A stretch of 64,000 nt of DNA from Sesamum alatum (taxonomy: Eukaryota > Streptophyta > Magnoliopsida > Lamiales > Pedaliaceae), in NCBI GenBank assembly GCA_034509735.1, contig JACGWO010000010.1, forward strand, positions 7,577,193-7,641,192, in the 5' to 3' direction. Under the pieces are notes generated by a model, which saw only the letters and a program-made list of their open reading frames with translations, searched no databases and was not told where the DNA came from. The first letter of the stretch is position 1, and the number at the start of each line of letters is the position of its first letter. Shown piece by piece: positions 37,101-48,100 of this stretch. The position numbers and the translations under genes were made by a program.

Positions 37101-38051
37101 TTGTTGTTTTGAGTGCTGACCAACTAGACCCTTTGTCAATTCACAGATTTCCTTATTTAGCTCCTTAATGCGGCGTGTGATGTTTTCAAACTTGGTCCTC
37201 TTCCAACTTAACAACTCAAGCTGGCAGTTTTTTTATTTTTTTGCCACACAATTTTCAAACTGGCTCCTTACCAAATTCATTCCGCCCATCCCATCGTTAT
37301 CACGGCCTCACATTCGACATCTTTCGCTAGCTCAAACCTCAACATATTTTCCTACCATGTGGTTTGTTGCCTGATGAACATTCCCTCTCAATAGCAATGC
37401 AAGGTGGTCTGAGATCATACCCGAATGTGGGTGACCTTCTCGGAAAAATAGTTGCCCAACCCAGATTTGCACGCCCTATTGAGTCATTCTCTCACTGTCG
37501 CTGATTTTTCTCTATTATTGCATCAGGTGAAGGCTTCCTCTCTGAATCCCATATTAGTTAAGTTGCAATCGGTCAAGCAAGTCCTAAAGTTCTCAATCTT
37601 CCATTACGGCCGCTGAACCTGTCCATCTTTCTCATGCTGATGAAGAATTTCATTGAAGTCTCTTGCCATAATCTATGGCCTGATTGGTTGGTTGTTAAGA
37701 CGTATGATTCCTTACATCGAGCAGCTCCGAATGATCATAGAATTCCGTGAATCGCCAAATAGGAGTGCCTTATGTGCCGGTCATTGTGGTGTCAATGTGA
37801 TTTCTCGAGAAAGATTGAATCAACGCCTTCACATCCTTACGCCATAGCAGGAGAAGGATACCCCCTCTCACTCGAATCCACCCTAATAACAAACATATTT
37901 AATTATCCTTAATCCTTCTCGTATCTCCTTGTTGAAAACTGGGTCTTGGAGATAAGGACCAAGTTTGGGTTATGAAGATGCACCTGTTCGCCAAGTGTTT
38001 GAATTGTCTAAGGGACCCCAACACCTGATAGTTCCAACTTAGGATCTTCAT
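34130..38051 (-). pseudogene. Decayed L1-type LINE retrotransposon ORF2
   Basis: Minus-strand order: an apurinic endonuclease-like start MKILSWNYQVLG at 38051, and an endonuclease remnant at about 37500-37800 (SFSRNHIDTTMTG, NFRTCLTDCNL). The pre-RT helix follows at 37020-37214 (LEECLEREELIWKQISKAQ). RT remnants lie at 35300-36900 (LNLSAIIFSK-like, KYLGLQKIIGRMTQEVFA, LIKTMVQSIPTYVICF, EIEGMTANFF). A zf-RVT tail lies at 34138-34560 (ANLPWRVVSH, EEDQKRLG). The frame is broken many times and the catalytic FADD is not intact. An AT-rich segment at about 34650-35285 interrupts it. A clear poly-A end and target duplication were not found. Confidence 0.8.
34650..35285. other. AT-rich insertion inside the LINE remnant
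   Basis: About 640 bp of AT-rich DNA without open frames lies between the LINE segments that encode LQWKVGDGSRVRI (below 34650) and the upstream RT tail (above 35300). In intact plant L1 elements these parts are contiguous. It is therefore probably an insertion, but no inverted termini or target duplication could be recognised. Confidence 0.45.
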
Positions 38052-38077
38052 GGTTGGTGGCGTGGCTGCTTCGGGAC

Positions 38078-38517
38078 TGTTGAGTGTTCCACAAAAAATA
38101 AACTAATCTTCTAGTTTTCAACAATCATAATTTTTCAGTAGATTTCATACGTGTTTATAGATTGCAAGCAGTTGTCATTTATGATGAATCCTATATGGAA
38201 TTAAATCTGAGTGAGTCTAGTTTCAAATGGGCTAAGTTTCAAGTCATTGGAAATCTCTACAGAAAAGTTATGACTATTTTATCAAGAATTGCCAAAAATA
38301 AGATAACAACGTTTAGAATTCTGATTTTGCATTTATTCTTTGTACGAAATTCTATGCTTATTAGCTTATGTTTAGGCCTATAAAAGGTCTTGTAATATGA
38401 TGTTATTCAAGTGAATAGAGAGGTACAATTTATAGTATAAAATTTCTAAGATATACTCCTCTTCTCTTTCCTCAAATTCTTTTTTTTATATAATTGAGCC
38501 CACCATAGCTTCTAACA
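38078..38517 (+). repeat. 5' LTR of the copia element (440 bp)
   Basis: The LTR runs from TGTTGAGTGTTCC to CTTCTAACA. A TATA-like TATAAAAGG lies at 38380-38388, a plausible start region for element transcription. The primer-binding site follows four bases after the end. Confidence 0.85.
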
Positions 38518-38520
38518 AAG

Positions 38521-41500
38521 TGGTATAGAGAGCCTAGTGACCACCACAACTACATGTATATCCTTCCAATATCCAACTCTAACAGAAACCAATTATGATC
38601 AATAGTCAATTAGAATGAAAGCTATTCATGGGGCTCATGGCTTGTTGAATATTGTTGAGATCGGGTATGATGAACCCACAACTGAGGGTGCTCTTTCTGT
38701 AGCCGAACTAACCGCCTTGCAGAAAAAGAGAAGTGGAGATCAAAGTGCTCGCAACATCATCCGTCAAGGATTGGTGACGAGATGTTTGAAAATAATCGCA
38801 ATGACTCAAAAGCCAAGGATGCATGGGACATTATAAAGAATTCCATGGTGGGAGTTGATAAAGTGAAGAATGTACATCTCCAAACTCTAAGGCTGAGTTT
38901 GAGTTACTTTTGATGAAGGACAATGAATCCATTACAGATTATTTCACTCGAGTTTTAGTGGTGGTAAATCAAAAGAAACGGCTTGGTGAAAAATTGATGG
39001 ATGTAAGAGTAGTTGAGAAGATCCTATGCTCCCTTAATGCGAAGTTCAATATATAGTGGTGGCTATTGAAGAGGCTAAAGACATATGTACCATGACTATT
39101 GACAAGTTAAATGGATAACTAATAGCTCACGAAGAAAGAATGAAAAGAAATCAATAAGTGCCGGTGGAGCAAGTCTTGCAAGCAATTGTCCTTTAATCCT
39201 AAAGGAAATGCTTCTGATAGAGGAGGAAGAAGTCACGCTCATGGTAGAGGTTGAGGTCGTTGGCATGGCAGTGGTCGCGATCAAGGAAGAGAAGAAGGCC
39301 GAGCCAAGGAAAAGTTGAACAAAACTCACCCCAATGGATAACTAATAGCTCACGAAGAAAGAATGAAAAGAAATCAATAAGTGCCGGTGGAGCAAGTCTT
39401 GCAAGCAATTGTCCTTTAATCCTAAAGGAAATGCTTCTGATAGAGAGGAAGAAGTCACGCTCATGTAGAGGTTGAGGTCGTTGGCATGGCAGTGGTCGCG
39501 ATCAAGGAAGAGAAGAAGGCCGAGCCAAGGAAAAGTTGAACAAAACTCACCCCAAGATGGTGTAAATAGGAGTTTTCAAAAGAGGCCATGGTCGAGGAAG
39601 AAAAACAACAACAATTGGAGAAAAATTGGTAAAAAAGTCATGTTGAGTGTTATGCATGCGGAAGGGCTGGACACTATTCATGGGAGTGTTAATCTAAAAC
39701 TAATGCGGATGAGACAAACCTTACCGAGTATAAGGAGGAAGAAGATGATGCCCTCTTGCTTTCTCAAAAGGAAGGCACTATAGAAAATGATGTCACATGG
39801 TATCTTGACAATGGTGCAAGCAACCACATGACCGGAGATAAAAGCAAGTTTGTGCAAATGGACACAAAACTAACCGGCGATGTTCGTTTTGAAAATGATA
39901 CTAAAGTGGAGACCAAGGGAAAATGTACAATAATTTTGGCTACAAAGAATGGAGATCACAAATTTCTCCACAATGTCTACTACATTCCAAAAATGAAAAA
40001 TAAAATTTTGAGCATCGATTAACTTTGGAGAGTGGACACAAAGTGAAGATGGAGGACAGATATCTATGACTTCGAGACTGAGATGACAGGCTTATCGCAA
40101 AAAAAGTTGCCATGACAAGTAACTGAATGTTCAAGCTAAATGTGAAGAAGGCCGAAGCAAAATGCCTATAAGCTAGCATCATGATTCTTCATGGATCTGA
40201 CATATGAGATTCAAACACATCTCAACTTTGATGGGCTTAAGATGTTAGAGAAAAAGAATATGGTGAGAGGAGTTCCTAAACTAGATCACCCGGATAAATT
40301 ATGTGAGCCATGTTGCTTGGCAAGCATGCAAGAAAAAAGCTTTTCAAAGGAGTCACTTTCAAGAGCAAGCAAACCTCTACAACTTATGCATGCGGATGTG
40401 TGTGGTCCTTTTAACCCACAATCATTTGGTAAGAGTTCATATTTTATACTCGTTATCGATGATTTTACAAGGAAGACGTGGATTTATTTTCTAAAACACA
40501 AAGAGTGAAGCTTTTGAGACTTTTAAAGGTTCAAAAACTCGTGTTGATAAAGAAAGTGGTTTTGAACTCAAAGATCTAAAGGACCAATAAAGGTGGTGAG
40601 TTCACTTCTAATGAATTCAAAGTTTTTTTATGAAACACATAACATTCGACACCCTATGATTGTCCCAAGAACACCACAAAATGGCGTTGTGCAAAGAAAA
40701 GAATAGAACGGTTCTAAACATAGCAGAGGACGATGCTGAAGAGTAAGGCATATCGAAAGAGTTCTGGTCGAAGCAGCTGCATGTGCTTTGTATCTTTCAA
40801 ACTGATCGCCGACAAGGAGTTTGGAGAAAACAACTCCACAAGAATATGGAATGGGTGGAAGCCAAGTGTGAATCACTTAAGAGTTTTTGGTTCGCTATGT
40901 TCATGTGCCGGAACAACAACGAACAAGAATAGATGACCGAAGTAAGAAGATGGTCTTTCTTGGCTATGATTGAGAACTCTACGGGATACAAATGTTTTGA
41001 TCCTATTACTAAAAAATGTTGTGATTAGTAGAGATGCGGAGTTTGAAAAAGACGTATCATAGAATTAGACCATACACATAAGAGAGAAGTATTATTTTCT
41101 TCCACATCTAGAAGAAGAAGAGAATGATCACGAAGTTGAAGGTGAGAACTCAACCCCTTCAACACCAAGTTAAAGCGAACAACCTCAAAGCTATCGTAGC
41201 ATAAGTGATTTTTATGATGCTACATAAAGAATAAATTGTGATAATCTTTTCTATTTATGAATGATGAACCTTTGAGTTTTGAAATATGACACTTGGGAGA
41301 TAGCCACACTACCAAGTGGTCATGAAGCCATTAGAGTCAAATGGGTATACAAAATGAAGAGAAATGCAAAAGGAGAAGTGGTAAGGTATAAAGCGAGGCT
41401 TGTTGCGAAGGGTATAAACAAAAGCGTCCACAATATGACGAAGTTTTTGCTTCTGTTGCTCGCTTGAAGATAATATGGTTGTTGATCACCTTTGCAGCAA

Positions 41501-42737
41501 AAAATCGATAGCTAATTCATCAAATGAATATAAAATCCGCATTTTTGAATGGTACTCTTGAAGAAGAAGTGTATGTTGAACAACTCGGATGGTTTCATGG
41601 TTAAGGTCCATGAAGAAAAGGTGTTAAAATGATAAATCTCTATATGGGCATGACTAGGCCCACGGGATGGTATAGTCATCTTGACAACTATCTTCAAAAG
41701 AATGATTTATCAAGATGCCTTCATGAGTATGCTTTTTACGGGAATAACGAGAATGGAGATATACTATGCGTATGCATTATGTGGTTATCTCATTCTTAAG
41801 GGAAATAATTCACATATGTATGACAACTTCAAGAAAACAATGGAGCAAGAATTCGAAATGAGCGACATGGGACTCATGTCATATTATTTGGGATTAGAAG
41901 TAACGCAACAAAGTCATAGAATTTTCAGATCTCAAGAGGCGTATGCAAGGGAGATCATAAAAAAGTTCAAGATGATGGACTGCAATCCGGTGAATACTCC
42001 AATGGATTGTGGAGTAAAATTTTCAAAGACGATGGAGCAAGAAAGTTCGACTTAACTACATTTCAAAGTCTTGTGGGGAGTCTATGGTACTTGACATGTA
42101 CTAGACCCGACATACTATTTGCAGTGGGATTAGTAAGTTGGTTCATGGAGAATACTAGTGAAGAACACATGAATGGTGCAAAAAGAATTCTTCGATATAT
42201 AAAAAGTACTCTTGATTATGACATTGTCTGCACCTCTTCTAATAATGCTTGATTAAGAGGATATTGTGATAGTGATTATGCTGGTAACATTGATGACCGA
42301 AAAAACACTATCGGATTTGTGTTTTTATTTGGAAAAAATGCAATTGCATGGTGCTCAAAGAAGTAACCAATTGTGACTCTATCAACATGTAAGTGGAAGT
42401 ACGTTGCCACAACCGGGAACATGTGATGCAATTTGGCCAAAAAGACTGCTAAGTGAACTTTATTTTGTGTAAGATGTAGCAACTAAAATCATGGTGGAAA
42501 ATAAATCAGCTATTGCTCTTCCTAAAATACGATGTTTCATGATCGAAGCAAATATATAGATGCAAGGTTTCATTTTATTCGAGACTGCATTATTACCAAA
42601 GAGATTGATTTGGAGTATATCAAAACTCTTGATCAAGTTTGCAGATATTTATATTAAGGCCCTCAAGAAAGATAGATTCCAACAACTTACAGAGATGATT
42701 GGATTTGTCAAGAAGTCAAGTTTACACGGGGTGGGGG
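38521..42737 (+). pseudogene. Copia gag-pol remnant
   Basis: Gag fragments lie at 38615-39750. The protease site DNGAS (usual form DSGAS) is at 39807-39821. Integrase core pieces at 40191-40508 include LCEPCCLASMQ, HADVCGPFN and VIDDFTRKTW. RT opens at 41279 with WEIATLPSG and KARLVAKG. It continues at 41690-42055, where the YVDD active site has been lost to a frameshift near 41790 (TATGTGGTTATC). RNase H remnants follow at 42070-42480, including YCDSDYAGNIDDRK. The many stops mean it makes no functional polyprotein. Confidence 0.85.
39111..39556 (+). repeat. 223-bp tandem duplication within copia gag
   Basis: Copies at 39111-39333 and 39334-39556 both begin ATGGATAACTAATAGCTCAC and end ACTCACCCCAA. 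They are nearly identical; the second lacks about three bases (GAGAGGAAG against GAGAGGAGGAAG, and CATGTAG against CATGGTAG). The duplication is much younger than the LTR divergence of the element. Confidence 0.92.
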
Positions 42738-43143
42738 GGTTGAGAATTCCACAAAAAATTAAACGTGTCTTCTAATTTTCAACAGTCACAATTTTTCAGC
42801 AGACTTTTAGACGAGTTTATAGAATGCAAATGGTTGTCATTTTGGATGAAACTTATTTGGAATTAAATCTCTGTGAGTCTAGTTTCCATGGTCCAAGTTT
42901 CAAGTTCATTGGAAATCTCAGTAGAAAGTTGTGACTATTTTTCCAAGAACTGTCAGAAATAGAGAATGGTGTTTAGAATTATATTTTTGCATTTATTCTT
43001 TGTAAGAAATTCTGTGCTTATTAGCTAATGTTTACGCCTATAAAAGGTCTTGTAATATGATGTTATTCAAGTGAATAGAGAGGCACAATCTAGAGTAAAA
43101 TTTTTCTAAGATATACTCCTATTCTCTTCTTTTTAAAATTATG

Positions 43144-44447
43144 GCAAATTGCAATTTACCTACCTGTGTTACAGGAAATAGGCAAAAACCCCCCCTATAA
43201 AAATCAAACACCATTTTACCCCCCTAAATTCTTAGAAAATATACAAAATACCCCCCTCACGTGAGAGGAGTGCTACACGCGTGAATGTTTCTTATTTTTT
43301 TTCAAATTTTTTTATTTGTATCTTTAATTCACAACCATAGATCTTATCTAAGATAAATCAACGCTTGATATCTTGTCAATATTAATCTACGATTCATATA
43401 AAATCATTGAAATCTATGGTTGACCTTTTATCTTTGTAAGTCTGGGGTCCAGATTTAATTTCAACATATAATTTCGATATAGAAATTATAAAATATATTC
43501 TTATAAATATATGTATGATATGCATATACAATATTTATATTTATAATGTATATAGATACAATTGCCGGTTGTCGCTCTCCCTCGCCCAGTTCATCGGCGG
43601 CGCCTTCCCCTACCCTATAGCCGCCCAGACCTGCCGCGCCGCCCCTCCTACCCTCTGTAGCTTTGCGCCGCCCTCCCCCCTCCATCTCGCACTCCCCTTC
43701 ATCACCGCACGCCTATCTCCCCAGCCCAGATCCGCCGGCGCCGCTTTTCCCCTACCCCAAGTGGATCTACGCTACCCTCCCCTCCCCTCCCCTCCCCACC
43801 TGCTGCTCTCCCCTGCCTATATCTGTCGGCGCGGCCCTCCCCCTATCCCCCTGTAGATCTGCGCCCCCTCCCTCTTCTCGCACCTCTCCTCCCCATCCGT
43901 CCCTTTCCACCTTTATCGCCGGTCTGCTTGCGGCCATTGAGCGGCCGCCACTTGGTCTTTTTTTATTTGAATTTTTTGATTAATACTATATATTGTATAT
44001 ATTAATATGTATGTGTATATATAATTTATATATATTATTTATTGAATAAATTGATTTTTATATTGTATACATTTTATTTTTATATCTTGTATTAATTTGA
44101 GCCATTGATCTAATTCAAATAAATATGAGCCATTGGTTGCATAATTCAATATAGATCGTTGATCTAAATAAGAAAAAAATGTAGACCATCAATTTGCTTA
44201 TTAAATCTGGACCGTCGATACATATATAAAATAAGATCTAATGTTATAATTAAGGTATATAAAAGTCATTTTACAACTAAAAATGAAGCAAAATTGCATA
44301 CCTCGCACGTGTAGCACACCTCTCGCATGGGGGGGGGGGGGTATTTTGCACATTTTCTAAGAATCGAGGGCGGTAATTGGTATTTATTTTTTCACATGGG
44401 GCTTTTTGCTTATTTTCTAAATCACATGTAGGTAAATTGCAATTTAT
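43144..44447. mobile_element. Mutator-like element (1,304 bp), non-autonomous
   Basis: The termini GCAAATTGCAATTTACC and GGTAAATTGCAATTTAT are inverted. The inverted similarity continues for about 120 bp (AAATAGGCAAAAACC near 43170 against GGCTTTTTGCTTATTT near 44400, and CTAAATTCTTAGAAAAT against ATTTTCTAAGAATC). A 9-bp target duplication, AAAATTATG, flanks it at 43135-43143 and 44448-44456, the length typical of Mutator elements. It has no transposase. The interior includes a strongly GC-rich, C-biased block (43560-43945) quite unlike its flanks. Confidence 0.9.
43560..43945. other. GC-rich, C-biased interior of the MULE
   Basis: This block has repeated CCGCCC, CTCCCC and CGCCG words and open proline-rich frames on the + strand (43515-43983). 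It could be captured host sequence, as in Pack-MULEs, or a low-complexity expansion. I recognise no protein family in it. Confidence 0.5.
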
Positions 44448-44493
44448 AAAATTATGTTATACAATTGAACCCACCATAGCTTCCAAGAGGGAC

Positions 44494-44780
44494 TATCTTG
44501 TGTGGAGTGTAGATAGCTTGAGTTACCTATTTGACTGCACAATGGCCTCCATTTATAGGAGGGTTAAGAATGGAATCTAGAAATTTGTTGCGACAAGCTG
44601 CATACTGTCGGAAAGTCACGGAAATTTGCTAACTAACAAAAGAATCAGAACACGATTTGGCCTACACGAACCGCGTACACTTCTACTTATTGGTGAGACC
44701 AATCGGGTTCTATCTTGAACTTAAGTCGTTAAGAAAAATCCCTCTTCGAAAGAAAACTATGGTTCTCATTGTGCTAACCA
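44494..44780 (-). repeat. LTR fragment downstream of methylesterase copy A
   Basis: On the minus strand this runs from TGGTTAGCACAATGAGAACC through a TATA-like CCTATAAATGGAGG at about 44552-44565. It matches the segment beside copy B (60000-60076 and 60796-61015), where it belongs to the 5' LTR of a minus-strand gypsy element. Being shared by both copies, it predates their duplication. The copia insertion cuts it off at 44493. Confidence 0.5.
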
Positions 44781-45151
44781 TGTGGACAAAATTAAGGAGT
44801 AAAGCAGGTTTCTAGAAAGTGGAGAGTAATCCAACCCATTAGTGAAGACTATTTCTTGAGCAAATCACATGGTTATATTTTCTAGACAAACCCTAAGTAT
44901 TTTAAATGTTTGTCTAGAAGAATTAGCCGTCAAATATTGCTGACCTTAGTACTACGATTTGAATTGATTCGTTATGATGAGAATCGTATGTGACTTCTTC
45001 CATTCGACATGAATAAATGTACTTAAAAAAGAGAATGTTTATTGTATTCCCACAAACAGACAATAGTACATACGTTGCACGAAGCAATTGCCATAGACAT
45101 CATATGAATACTGAAAATTAATTATCAAAAGCAATTTTAGTAGGAATTGAA

Positions 45152-48100
45152 TTAAACACAATAATACTTTGCAATCTCCAGTAGACACTGACAGAGCTCT
45201 TGTGGCTTTGAGAGCATAGGCATGTGATCAGCATTCTCTATTTCTTTGACTTGGTCCACTCCAATGGTCTCAATTTGCCAGCGCTGGAAATTTAAGGGAA
45301 TGGTCTTATCCTCCGGGCACACTATGAAAACCCTCTTCACTGACCCAAACCCTTCTTTCGAGAATGCACTCTTGTTCGACAAATCTTGAAGAAATATACA
45401 GCATGGCCTTACCAACATATTTGCTAATGCCATATCCTGCCAAACATCATTGTTTTTTATTATAATTGTTTTATATTCATGTATAGAATTATATGTTGTG
45501 TAGGAGAAAAAAGGATTGAGGAAAAAGGAATGCACCTCGGGAGAACATAGGTTGTAAAGTTTGGAGGAGATGTAGTTGGGGCCCAAGTGCACTGAAGTTA
45601 GATTCTCCTCTGGGGAACCGAAGGGTACGAACTTAGTGTCCAACCACTCTTCTGCTGGCTTTATCTCCACAGACTTCCCATTAAAAGGAAGATCAATTAA
45701 TATGGAATTTTATGAAATTAAGAGATTATTAAAATCATTGATAAATATGTAAATAAATAAAAGGTGAAATTCTTATTTCAAAGTTATCACTAGCCTACAC
45801 TAATAACATGCAAAAATTAAAATTTTGGTCATCTAAATATGAGGTTGTATTTTTGGTCCTATACAAAAATGTTTTTGAAATTTGGTCCTGTAATTTTTGA
45901 AATTATCAATAAGGATAATTTCGGTCTATTTCGCCAGAAAATCACATGTGTTGTGCATGTAACATGCTAATTTGGTGATTTATAGCCGATTTATGAATTT
46001 TTCGGCCATAATTGTCATCAAATTGCCATGTTTTTTTTAATTGAAGGACCAAATTATCAAAACCGATTTCAAAAGTAATCATGCCCCCCTCAAATATTTT
46101 TTTTCTCAAAAGCCCATAAATAAATAGTGTGCACAACCCAGCATGTTGAGACCTGCTGACCAAGGACCAGGGCATTTGGCCCATAACTTGTATTACCTTT
46201 ACTAACCTGGAGGAATTATACTTTTGGTCCCTCCAAAATACCACTAAAATATTTTTGGTCCCCATTCATTCACGAGTTACACTTTTGGTCCTAATTAGAA
46301 CCATTTTTGAATATTTTTTGGTCCCTACCGCAACTCACCGTTAGAACTTAACGAAAATTCCTCATGTGAGGCTCACATGAGGTGTATTTCTTCCCCAAAT
46401 TAGCTGATTCCCCTAAATTCCTCAAAGTTACAAAAGGACTCCCATATTCCCCTCTTCCAAAATCTTAATCCTCAATCCTCAATCCATATGAGCTCAAATT
46501 ATCTTAGAAATTATTCAAAATTTTGAAAACCAACATATTAATATGAATCCTTGAGTGAATCCGACCCCCCATGTAGTGTGTGGTGTGATTTTTCCCGAAT
46601 TTGAAGAAGGAGGACTTGCGCAATCCCAAATTTGCAAAAAAGTGCTTCATTTGAAAAATACCCTTCTTGTATACTTTTTTTTTAATAACTTCTAATCATA
46701 GGGTGTTTGAATATGAAATTTCAAGTAATTGACCACAAACATTTCGGCCAAATGAAGAAATAGAGAGGGAGTGTTGGAGTTTGTACTTTTCAGAGAGAAA
46801 AAATATTGATAAAATGATGCCAAAAATTTTTTTTTATTTCTCCCAACCACTTGGTGGGCCAAATTGCAATAGATTTCCCCCCAGTTTCAGCACCATGTGA
46901 GCCCCACATGATGTCTCTGTTGACTCCTAACTGTGAGTTGACAACAAGGACTAAAAATGTTAAAAAATAATTCTAATTGGGACCAAAAGTGAAAGTTGTG
47001 AATGTAGAAGGACCAAAAGTATTTAAGTATTATTTTGGAGAGACAAAAAATGTATTTATCCTTTACTAACCTAGTAGGCCCAAGGAATGAACCCATTCCA
47101 GCAAGACAATCGTGACAGAAGAGGGACACTGAGATTTCCTTTTCCTACAGGAGTAGGGGAGCCCCGAGGGCGATTTAATCCCCTAGACCCAAAGAACGAG
47201 CATTACACCTCTCTCATCACTAGCCCAACACGAATGCTCATTGCTATAGATAGGCACCCTGCTCTGTAGTAGCCCAAAGGTTTCGAGGAAGGACATTAAC
47301 TTCCTAAATTTAAGTATGGGCATGATACCAAACAAGTGCCGCAAGCTAAGACAGGAGATAGAGAGGCGCATCCAAGCCGGCTATCTGAAAAATTATGTAG
47401 ACAAAGATCTACGACGCCAGCAAAGGGAGGACCGCTGCTACCATCGTGACTCCCGTTGGAACAAGGAGCGAGTTGCTAACTCCTCTAGGAGGGAGCACAG
47501 AAAGCCGAAAGTTCCTATTGAGGAACAGAGCCCAGAAAAATATCCCGCCGAAGGAGTGATCCACATGATAGTAGGAGGACCCACTAATAGGGACTCCAAG
47601 GAGCTAGACGTGTGCATGCCCCGCTGCTAGAGTAATAATGGAAATTGACCACAAGGCACTAGTAAGGGAGCCTACGATCTACTTTGGACTTGCTGACACA
47701 CAAGGAGTTCACTTACCCAAAAATGATGCTCATGTTATATCTGCTACTTTTAGCTAACTACACTGTTTAACGTATTTTTTGTGGACTCTAGTGGTTCTGC
47801 AAATATTCGATTCTACGAGCTCTATTGACAAAATGGAACTTAGTGATACCCCGCTGAGCCGGTAGACACATCATTATATTGATTTTCAGGAGAGGTTGTA
47901 CACCCCCAGGGACAAATCTTGCTCCCTTTCTCTTTAGGATGGTGGAGTCCAATAGGAGCACCGCTTCCTCTTAATGGACATGCCTTTAGCCTACAATATC
48001 ATCTCGGGGCGACCTGCCCTGAATGCCTTCCAAGTTGTATTCTCAGCCTACCACATGAAGCTGAAGTTCTATGCTGGGGCAGGAGTAGGCGAAGTTATGG

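Larger units (their letters stand above)
42738..44488 (+). repeat. 3' LTR of the copia element, split by a MULE
   Basis: The LTR is in two parts, 42738-43143 and 44457-44488, which total about 438 bp, the same as the 5' LTR. Its ends are GGTTGAGAATTCC (first base changed) and CTTCCAAGA. The gap is filled exactly by the Mutator-like element plus one copy of its target duplication. Confidence 0.87.
38073..44493 (+). mobile_element. Ty1/copia retrotransposon with both LTRs, decayed
   Basis: The two LTRs share long matches: GGTCTTGTAATATGATGTTA and its extension at 38385 and 43047, and CCACCATAGCTTC at 38500 and 44471. The flanking 5-bp duplication is GGGAC at 38073-38077 and 44489-44493. A primer-binding site resembling the initiator tRNA-Met site (TGGTATAGAGAGCC) lies at 38521, and a polypurine tract (GGGGTGGGGGGG) just before 42738. 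Gene order is gag, protease, integrase, RT, RNase H, as in copia elements, with many stops and frameshifts. The element inserted 22 bp upstream of the LINE start. Its LTRs are well diverged, so the insertion is old. Confidence 0.9.

Noticed and set aside
43515..43983. Overlapping proline-rich open frames inside the MULE
   Set aside because: These are long frames caused by C-rich composition, with no recognisable family. They are kept only as a possible captured fragment.
45152..45673. Two separate truncated methylesterases (45.1 kb and 55.5 kb) instead of one gene
   Set aside because: Exon phases, total length of 264 codons and triad spacing fit one gene. The intervening DNA is accounted for by insertions, and copy B shows the same exon 2-3 arrangement without the gypsy.
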